From Pachyseris speciosa (lineage: Eukaryota > Cnidaria > Anthozoa > Scleractinia > Pachyseridae): DNA of 64,000 bases. Shown here in pieces: positions 56,125 to 64,000 of this stretch. The translations under genes were made by a program, and so were the position numbers. The stretch spans positions 646,001 to 710,000 of the forward strand of contig JAEMWC010000341.1 in NCBI GenBank assembly GCA_016490735.1, written 5' to 3'. Every line of letters begins with the position of its first letter. Within the stretch, counting starts at the first letter, position 1. Under the pieces are notes generated by a model, which worked only from the letters and a program-made list of their open reading frames with translations, was not told the DNA's origin and did no database searches.

Positions 56125-56955
56125 AGTGGCTGAACTTTATCGGTAAATATAGTTTGAGCGTCGCTCGTGTGGTTGTGTATTGTTGCAGTGTCGGTATTGC
56201 ATGAGGGACAGAAGAAAAATTTGATTTGAAGGCATAAACTTTCAGGTATATGATTAAGATAAGAAACGACTTATGAATGGCGTGGTGAATTTAAAAAATT
56301 TGGGGGTGACTTATTTACTACAACATGAGCCACTCACGAATTGAAGTCCGTTAAGCAAGTAACAATAACGGGAAAGTGAAAATCCTCTTTAACACAAATC
56401 CTTGCGTCACCGTCCCACTTTAAGAAAAAGTTAGCACCTATGATAAAACTTTCCGAAGACCTAATCTCTATGGTTTCAATCTGTACTTTTATCTCGAATA
56501 TTTTTCCTTTATTTTTGAGACTTAAGCTTTTTCCTACTCGCCTAACGGGAGCTTTACAATAACTAGTGACTAATGCAAATCGCAGGGTGTCACTTCACGG
56601 GAATAAACTCTAGCCGAGCAACATGCTTTTTAGTTTTTAGTTCACACATCTCTATGGTACAGCCGGAACTGGCTGAATTGCATCTCTTCAAATAGCAAAA
56701 ATTCTGAGACAGTTAATATTAAACCAATAAAACTTTATTCTGACAAGTAAAATAACCAACAAAAATTTTCTCAACAAAGGTTATTTAAATTATTTTGTGT
56801 CCAAGAAGCTTGTAAAACAACACACTCAGATAGATTTACTCCGGTGTGGGGGTATGGAACCAAGCCTACTTTGAGGGCGGGGGATGATGGTAGCAGAAAA
56901 AGACGACTTTTTTTGCTGCGTGTTGGGTCCCGTACGAATACAATGGTTTTGACTG
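56125..56955. other. No gene seen
   Basis: 3' side of the Merlin-type gene; no recognisable terminus of that element found here. Confidence 0.4.
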
Positions 56956-56961
56956 ATTCAC

Positions 56962-58828
56962 TTAAAGAGGATACTGTTCAGCAATGTCATCGAGCAGCCT
57001 TCGAAAGCATCCATTTGGGTGAGGCTCACCATACCACCTTCGCCACCTGAATTCCTGTAGGTATTCAAGGAGAAAGTCAGGGTTTGTGTTTCCCTTCATT
57101 TTCTTAAATTTTTCCTTTGCCGTACACCAGTTGCTTTCAGCATTCTGTGTATGGACTCCGGTTACTGGATCAACAAAATGTAGGGAATGATTCACCGCTC
57201 CGTGTTGTAAACCGAGTCTTCTCTGGAGTTGCCGATAAGCCGCCCACTGGTCCGTGTGCACTATGGAGTCAGGTTGAACCTTCCATTGAATAATACGCAA
57301 AAGAGTCGCCGCATTGCGTCGCCTTACGAGCTGTAGGTATGGTCGGGCTGGAGCATACTGTGTGTCAAACAACTCCAGTACCCATCTCTCTCTTCGAGGC
57401 CGACGCCCCCTGTGAAACTGCAAAGGAATAACAATTACAGCTACATGAATTAATTATATTATGAAAAGAATCATTGGAAATACGGTACATTAAAGATGGG
57501 AGGGGGCGGAGGTGATACGACGCGCTCCCAAAAATCTTTAGCATCAGGTTAAATGCCTTAGTTTGGTTCTGTAATGAGAGGATGGAAATAGCTGAGGTCA
57601 GCTATTGCGTACATTTAACATTTTCCTATACTCTGACAAACGTTCCAGTCGTGAGTTCATGTACTGTAAGTGTATGTACTCGCAACGCTTGCGTTCTCTT
57701 AGAAACTACGACCGTTGTACAGTGGAATCGAGATTTCTCGAACACTCACTTTTCCGAAAATCCCCTTTTTGGAAACAAAATTCGTTCCCCTTGGCTTTAC
57801 TTCACTGTAATTTTACTCCCGCTTTCTCGAAGCTCCCCATTTTTCGAACAAGTTGCAGTTTCCGTTTATGGTTCGAAATTCGGTATTCCACTGTACGTAT
57901 TTTAGTTCGTACCCTTCACTGACAAGTGATGTCAGCCAGATGTCAACAGAAAAAGTTAAACATAATTATGTCAACATAATTTGTTGGAGTTTACTTTAAA
58001 AATACAGATACCATTTTTCGCCGAAGGACACCCTCTTGGGTCCGAACCCACCTAAATCATGACTACTCGAAGGCCTGTACTTCCTATTTTCTTACCTTGG
58101 ACTTGTGATTAAACTTTGATTCGTCGATCTGCACAATCACACCTAGTCCGCCTAACTGTGGGATCGGGTGACGTAGCAATGCTTTCCATGCAACTTGCCG
58201 ACACTTTCGTGCGAACTTGACTAAAACTTTCTGTGAGGCCGTTCCTTCAATTTCCATCATTCATAACGAACTCTTGTGCGCCCATTTCCAGAGAAATTGC
58301 AACTGCCGTGCGATTGAAATTTTGCTTCCAGAGAAATACGAATGTACTCTCACTGACGAAGAGCGTCGACAACAGTGACATCTCCTGTTGAAAAGTTAAT
58401 TTTAAGCTATATAGGTATGTCCTGTTCCAAGGGTATAGATTTTGACTATTTTGGTCTGAAATAGGGTCTTGTTTATGAATTTGAAGCCCTTCTCAAGAGT
58501 TTACGAAAACCGTTTACAAACCGTTATCGCAAATCCCGGGTCCACTCCAAATTGTCTGAAATAGTTGAAAGCTATCGAATTTTAGCTCAGGTCGGCAGGG
58601 AAAATCTGTAGTTAGATTTATTGAAATTGGAATTGAAATTACTTACCAAATGTATCCGTCCCCATTGCGCAGATGACGAATGAGGCGCATTGCATTTCTA
58701 CAAGTCCCGCAGTTGACATTTCTTTTCAGTAGTCTGTTCCTTTGCAACCAATTTATAAGGCGGAGTTTTCCTCTTCTGCTTTTTGCAAAAATAAGGGGAC
58801 AAAGAACTTCTCGAAAAAAGTTGGGCAT
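56962..58828 (-). pseudogene. Merlin-type (IS1595/ISXO2-like) transposase, three exons, one stop
   Basis: Exon 1, 58828 (or 58993) to 58647, ends RNVNCGTCRNAMRLIRHL, half of a zinc ribbon. Exon 2, 58384-58096, begins RCHCCRRSSS (second half), continues FSGSKISIARQLQFLWKW and ends VIVQIDESKFNHKSK, holding the first catalytic aspartate. Exon 3, 57417-56962, FHRGRRPRRERWVLELFD, contains HTDQWAAY (second aspartate) and TQNAESNW, the asparagine-x-glutamate box of this family, ending EYPL-like at the stop. Splice signals are good (donor GTAAGT, acceptor CAACAG; donor GTAAG, acceptor TTGCAG) and phases match. The one lesion is TGA at 58261-58263 between HKSSL and MMEIEG. Otherwise the DDE domain is intact. 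No inverted termini located. Confidence 0.8.
57720..57893. mobile_element. 174 bp TA-flanked MITE in Merlin intron 2
   Basis: Ends CAGTGGAATCGAGATTTCTC and GAAATTCGGTATTCCACTG, TA on both sides (57718-57719, 57894-57895), with TTCTCGAA / TTCGAA blocks inside. Looks like a pogo/Tigger-like non-autonomous element. Confidence 0.8.
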
Positions 58829-60435
58829 TTTAGGAAGCTTGGCTTTTGATATACAATGTAAATCGAATCCCTTTGAATGAATGTGCTGAGAACAAAACTC
58901 CGAGAGGGAACAGCATGACAGCCCTTCACGTACGTGTGCAGGACTTTGATTAACCACAAACAGCGAGAGGCACCGTGTCGCAAAATCCCCCATTGCTCGT
59001 GTAGTTCATGACCGAGGCCAATGATCAAAACGTATTTTCATAATCAATCAGGTACAATGAAATAAGCCCAGTATTGCAGGCCCAAAGGAAAAACTGCTAA
59101 CAAGAAAAATTGACAACGACTTGGAAACGCAAACTGAAATCAATACAAGTTTTGCATCTGTTCTTTGTTCACAAAATCCAGCGCCCAAGTTTGCGGCAAA
59201 AAAGTAATTAGCGCTGGAGATAAGTCCTTTGAAGAGGGCGCAAGTAATTGAACCGTGTAACTTTTACACTTTTTTAATGTGAGAATTTCAGACAGAAGAA
59301 ATTTTCTTGGAGACATGCCACTTTCCCACACTCCATGATATCGACCCCAAGAGCGACACGGGATAAATATCTACAACTCTCAGCGCAGAGAATTCGATGC
59401 AATTGCATGGTGTATTCGAGAACATTAACGCGTTATGGCTGCACGACAAAAAACATGTATGATACGTGGTTTATCGGATGGGCACACTCTGATGGACTGC
59501 CCTTACCGATGCGATTTTTGCGGCGTATCGGTGAATAATTGTGAGTGCCATGATTCTAGTATTGTAAACAGCGTTTTGGCGTTGGAGACCCCCGAAAAGG
59601 AGGGCAGAAGGACCGAAACGTCAACATCAACACCAGCACCGCCACAAGCAGCTCGTGAGAAACGTAAAGGAAGTACTGATGACTGGTAAGCAAACTATCC
59701 CTAATTATAGATTTCGTTTGCAAATAGTTTATGCAGTAAATTATATGGATTATTGGAGGAAAAATGTCGATAGCTATGGCCGTCGTGCAAGATTTAAAAT
59801 CGAAATTTATCAGTATGTGGAATTATGAACAGGCGAGCTAGTCTATAAATGGAGCAAAATTATAGATCGCCACTAACTCCCTAACGAATAGGCCTTATTT
59901 CTTACTTTCGTATTTTCTTATTGTATTTACAGGTGTGGGACAAGCAATAAAACTGGACAAAAGAGGCCAGAAAAGACAGTGCCGGAAAAGAAATTCAAAG
60001 AAGCCAAGAAAGACCTAGAGGCTGCTATGAAGCAGTTGAAAAAATCGGAAGATTTCAACAGGAAGATGGAGGAGGAGTACCAGGAAACGATCGCATCCTT
60101 GGAAAGACGCATCGAAGAACTTGAAGGTATGTAGAATTTTGTGCACGGTTTCTTGTCAACGCTATTGGTCCCATTGTCCGAGAGTATTCTCTGAATTATG
60201 CATGATCATGTTTGTCATGATTTGGCGCTATTTGGTGTGTCAGACTATTATTTCGATGCTTCGACTACATTTTCAGCTGCTGACAGGCGCTAGAAAGGGA
60301 AGGAAGAACAGTAGGAATCGGACGCGGGGAAAAAGTGTAAACATTGTTTGGAAATCAAAAGTTTTGAAATTCGGCGTTGTTTAACAGGAAAATATCTCTT
60401 TTCAATTTATTACATCTATCTTTCTACTTTGGAAA

Positions 60436-60802
60436 AGTTGCGCACGAAGTTTCCTGCAACAATTCTGGGGTGGACATACCTTGCAACATCGCTCAAAGAG
60501 GGGGTCATAAGGGGGGTCCGAAAACCGCAAACCGCGTGAAAAAGAGATGCAAAACCGCGCATAAATACGTTAAAACAGTAATACCGCATCGAGTTTTATC
60601 AAAATGCACGAAAACCGCAAACCGCATAGTCTTGTAAAACCGCAAAACCGCAAGTTAAAACGAAATTTTTCGCAAAACCGCATTAAAAATAACGCAAAAA
60701 CCGCATCACTGCAAACCCTTATGCCCCCCTCCTCAAAACTGCAAATGTTGCATTTTCTGTCCACCGCAGAATAGTTGCACACCAAAATGGAGCGCAACTT
60801 AT
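60436..60802. mobile_element. Foldback element containing a second inverted-repeat unit
   Basis: Outer arms GTTGCGCACGAAG…TTCTGGGGTGGACAT and TGTCCACCGCAGAATAGTTG…GAGCGCAAC. Inside these, GGGGGTCATAAGGGGG and CCCTTATGCCCCCC form a second pair (60498-60732) enclosing many AAAACCGCAAACCGC units. Located in intron 2 of the coiled-coil gene. Confidence 0.65.
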
Positions 60803-60878
60803 CCGAACTAGTAGAGATGTACACACGCTGCAACTTCGCTGTGAACGATGCAAAGATGCGGTGTAGAACAGAGATGCT

Positions 60879-61246
60879 CAGGGGCGTAGATACCACATAC
60901 GCACGTACGCACGTGTGTACAGCTGAAATCTGAAAATTTCTTTTCAATCTGACAAAAACATTATTTTCTATTGCCTGAACGCGTTCTTATCTTTAGATTG
61001 GCTGATTTGAATTTATTTCATATATTGTTTCTTATTTAATTCAGTTGGCTGATAGATAAATTAAAATAAATAATTAACTACTGCGTTTCACTGACGTATT
61101 TATTTATTGAAATATCCCACGGAAGATGCAGGAAATGGCATTTCCGCCAAAATTTGAAAATTTCCAGACCCCCCTAGTGGGGAGCCTCCGCCACTCAAAA
61201 TAGTACCCTTCGGCGTACAGTTACAAAATCGCTAGCTACGCCCCTG
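60879..61246. mobile_element. hAT-like MITE, 5 bp target duplication
   Basis: Ends CAGGGGCGTA and TACGCCCCTG with direct repeats ATGCT at 60874-60878 and 61247-61251. 368 bp, no ORF. Same duplication length as the 10.7 kb hAT remnant. Confidence 0.8.
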
Positions 61247-61252
61247 ATGCTT

Positions 61253-61500
61253 TCAGGGTCTTTCTATGATGCATGCTGCTCTTGATTCAACCCTGCCGTT
61301 TAGTTTCCCTCAAGCTAAACGCACTGCACTTTTTCTAAAACTAAAACACGCGTTGAAAACATGGCAAACTTAAGCGTATCAGGTATTTTTAATCGATAAT
61401 TTCAAGTTCTATCGTGGACTAATCGTTCGGCCAAATGCTAGAGAAACCATTTTATTCGATCCTAAAACCGTACATGCAACTGAGAATGCACTATTTTTTT
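61253..61500. other. Intron sequence, nothing recognised
   Basis: Ends in a T-rich tract before the exon 3 acceptor TTTGTAG. Confidence 0.4.
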
Positions 61501-61689
61501 GTAGAGTCGGTTAGCTAGGGCAAGACTGAACAAAAATCAGCTCCAACTGAAGTGGACACTGACGATGGGACAGACCAAACGTCTGATACTGACATCGGGG
61601 ACGACGATTTCATCGAGGACGATAATTGGGAAAAGGAAACAAAAGACGATGAAGAAGGAGCTGAGTGTGCTCAAAACAAGACTAAAGGT

Positions 61690-62465
61690 TAGTTCGTGCG
61701 CATGACTGAACAATTACTGGATCATGGCTGATTTATATACAAGTCGAATCCAATGACACTTTCCCCCCGGGTATTTGACTTGCTCTTAAATAAATTGGTC
61801 AAAATCTCCAGTGGTCGGGGCCACAATATCTTCCACACTTTGCAGACTAATGATTACCTTAAAATCGATTTTGAAGTTTTGATCATTAATTTGTACGCCC
61901 GGGAAGGGGGGGGGGGGGGCAGGTGGGGGGACTCTCTAATACAAATGGCGGGGTTGCTCGTCGGAAATTAAATTTACCCCCTAAAGGAGACCAATCTGGG
62001 CGTGGCTCTAGGTTTTTGGACCCCTAAAAGATACCAATTTTTAGCTGTAGGTATCTTGATTTCCTTTCTTATCGACTTAGACAACCAAAACAGAATGACA
62101 GCGGGTTTCTTCATTGAAATTTATTCGCAAGCAACCTAAAAAGATAGCTTGACAGCTAGAAATGTAACATTTTAGTCCTGAAAACCGTAAGCGGAACGAC
62201 AATCCCTGATTTTACCCCCCTATATCCCTCGCGTTTCGCGCGCGTCCCACGCGCTCAATTGCGCCGTCAATAAGACCTGTTGACCAAACATGACCTTATC
62301 CCTGGGAATTGATATTTTCCTTATATAATGTCGTAGTCAAAACCCATTGTGGTGTCAGGAAATCACCATATCATATTATAAGCATTTACATATTATTTCA
62401 CAAACAAAAAAGGTTACATTCACCGATGACTGAACTTAAACTACTCCATTTTTTTTTTTTTTTTT
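61690..62465. other. Intron with a G-run
   Basis: Contains GGGAAGGGGGGGGGGGGG (about 61902) and, before exon 4, a long T-tract with acceptor TTTTTCAG. Confidence 0.5.
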
Positions 62466-63049
62466 CAGAATTACCGATATCATGATCAAATCTGGAAGGC
62501 ATTCATCGAAGATATAAAGGCGTCCTCCAAGTTTTACAAAAACATCACTGTTTCTTAACAGAAGCTATGCGACGCTTTGGCATCGCACGAAACACGTTAA
62601 GAGACTACATCGGCCTGTGTGAACTCAAGATCGTGGACCCCAAGAGATATGAAAGAATTCTGGCGACTGAGCGTGAGAGGACAGGGAAAATATCCGCCAA
62701 GAGTATTGAACGTCGTTGCAGGGTTACTTTGAAAGAACTCAAAACTCGCGTAAATGAATTGAAGGAGGAAAGCAGCTCCTTCGTTTCTATCCAAATGACG
62801 GATTTTACTCCTAATCATTTTCAGAATGGGGGGCAATTTTCGCGAGGCTCTGGCGAAGTGTTTTTTAGCTAGGATTATTTTCTTTGACGTTCTGTAGAAA
62901 GCAATCGGTTATTTCAAAATGTAGTGGGTAATTATAACAAACGGTAGATCAGACATGTAACTGCAGGATTTCGACAGAGCCTCAGCTTCTTGACTCCATT
63001 TTCGTTGTTATTACATGTTTCAGTTGCCCTACCCGGCTGCGAGAGTAAA

Positions 63050-63897
63050 GATGATATTAAAGGGTATATACAAAGGGTAAAAGTTGGAGATTCTTTCTCA
63101 GGATGGCAAACAGTCACCAGAGGAGTTCCACAAGGAAGTGTGCTCGGGCCGATGTTATTTAACATATTTCTGAATGATCTATTCTATCATATAAAAGATG
63201 TTAATCTCCACGCCTACGCTGATGACGAACAGCTTTATGACTCGGATGTGGATCCCAGAGCCCTTGAACAGCGGATACTTCATCAAGTCCAAATTGCGAA
63301 TCAATGGTACACGGAAAACGGCATGATCGTGAACCCCGACAAACACCATGTTATGGTTTTAGGGACCACTGACCACAAATTCTCTTTTCCTGTCGAGGAC
63401 TCCCTGGACTTGCTTGGAATGACTTTTGATAATGAGTTAAACTTCAATGAACAGGTATCTTCAGTATGTAAAAATGTCAACAGGCAATTGAATGTCATGA
63501 TTAGATTTCGTAACCTCATTTGTACCGCTACCAAGTTAAAGTTGTATAATGCTTTCATTTTGCCTCACTTTCTATACTGCTCTACGGTCTCGCATTTTTG
63601 TAGTGCTAGAAACTGTGATAAATTAGAATCTCTTAATAAGCGCGCCCTACGTATTGTTTTTAATGATAAAGTTTCGACTTACAAGCAGCTACTACATGAA
63701 TCAGAAGGAGCAACTCTGTGCAACCGAAGGATACAAAATATGTTAATTACTATCTACAAATGCCCGTTACTACTACTTATGGCCTTAACTCTTTCCGTTA
63801 CTTTGCATCTAAGAACTGGAACTCCCTACCTAATAATGTAAGATCTGAGTCTACTTTATCTGGTTTTAGAAGACTTCTGGAAGCAATCTCCTTTTAG
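63050..63897 (+). pseudogene. LINE reverse transcriptase and C-terminal module
   Basis: Motifs: TRGVPQGSVLGPMLFNIFLN (motif B), LHAYADDEQLYD (catalytic YADD), ENGMIVNPDKHHVMVLG, LLGMTFDNELNFNEQV, LPHFLYCSTVSHFC and KRALRIVFNDKVSTYKQLLH. After LITIYK an internal deletion shifts the frame; the module resumes as PVTTTYGLNSFRYFASKNWN and ends FRRLLEAISF at 63897. Polymerase core is uninterrupted from about 63050 to 63750. Endonuclease missing. Confidence 0.9.
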
Positions 63898-64000
63898 ACG
63901 GAACGGTATACTTAACACCTTTTTTATGCATGTAAAAAGATTTTTATGTAGGTAATACATTTATTTTATGTATGTATATAGAATTTTATGCATGTAAATA
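63050..64000 (+). mobile_element. L2/CR1-like LINE, 5' truncated, runs off the window
   Basis: Begins inside the polymerase (QRVKVGDSFSGWQ) and continues through the ORF end at 63897 into an AT-rich 3' UTR with ATGCATGTAAA repeats. Its 3' terminus is beyond the window. Confidence 0.9.

Larger units (their letters stand above)
59435..62872 (+). pseudogene. Coiled-coil/HTH-like protein resembling CCDC106-like family, four exons
   Basis: Exon 1 59435-59685 (MAARQKTCMIRGLSDGH…, cysteine pairs in CPYRCDFCG and CECH); exon 2 59933-60126, a charged coiled coil (KDLEAAMKQLKKSEDF … SLERRIEELE); exon 3 61505-61687, acidic (DTDDGTDQTSDTDIGDDDF); exon 4 from 62469 (HRRYKGVLQVLQKHHCF…, AMRRFGIARNTLRDYIGLCE, LKIVDPKRYE). 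Splice phases agree throughout. The last exon matches my memory of the CCDC106-like domain found in animal genomes, often as repetitive gene families. In-frame stops TAG 61516-61518 and TGA 62483-62485 break it; the second could be bypassed by an acceptor at 62500. It starts 607 bp from the Merlin exon 1 start, transcribed away from it. Confidence 0.65.

Overview
The window looks like anthozoan (probably scleractinian coral) nuclear DNA. It is AT-rich and intron-bearing, coding density is low, and it is saturated with transposon debris: Penelope-like elements, L2/CR1-like LINEs, hAT, Merlin, Harbinger-like and Tc1/mariner-like miniature elements. The host-type genes fit the same source: an orphan rhodopsin-family GPCR, a lineage-specific multi-membrane-span family, and apple/PAN plus EGF proteins of the kind seen in cnidarian extracellular and skeletal matrix. 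The organism call is inference from these families; no species marker is present.

Layout. 1-9 kb: miniature inverted-repeat elements, a broken Penelope-like element (minus strand, 4.75-6.66 kb), a LINE 3' end and a foldback element. 9.7-10.7 kb: an intact single-exon GPCR. 10.7-18.5 kb: a hAT remnant, then a nested pile. A minus-strand Penelope-like element is split by a plus-strand LINE, itself split by another repeat, and also by a 1.3 kb foldback element that landed inside the polymerase YVDD region. 18.5-26 kb: two paralogous ~6-span membrane proteins (19.05 and 24.99 kb; the second has an in-frame TGA) plus an 84 bp shard of a third copy. 26-34 kb: repeats, including two TA-flanked elements of 1.5 and 1.1 kb. 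The second carries a perfect 152 bp palindrome that encodes a full hammerhead-ribozyme fold on each strand. 37.9-48.7 kb (outlier at 53.1 kb): broken copies of a PAN-EGF-C-terminal-domain gene in inverted arrangement. 48.8-56.2 kb: dispersed repeats, a few small ORFs and a minisatellite. 57-59 kb: a three-exon Merlin-type transposase gene with one in-frame stop (minus). 59.4-62.9 kb: a divergently transcribed four-exon coiled-coil gene resembling CCDC106-like proteins, with two in-frame stops. 63-64 kb: a 5'-truncated LINE running off the end.

The only clean full-length host ORFs are the GPCR and the 19.05 kb membrane protein. No operon-like or pathway organisation is present. The most interesting signals are the double-stranded hammerhead palindrome, the readable nesting order of the transposons, several miniature-element families with well-defined target duplications, and the damaged paralog clusters. 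All family names come from reading motifs by eye; nothing was searched against a database.
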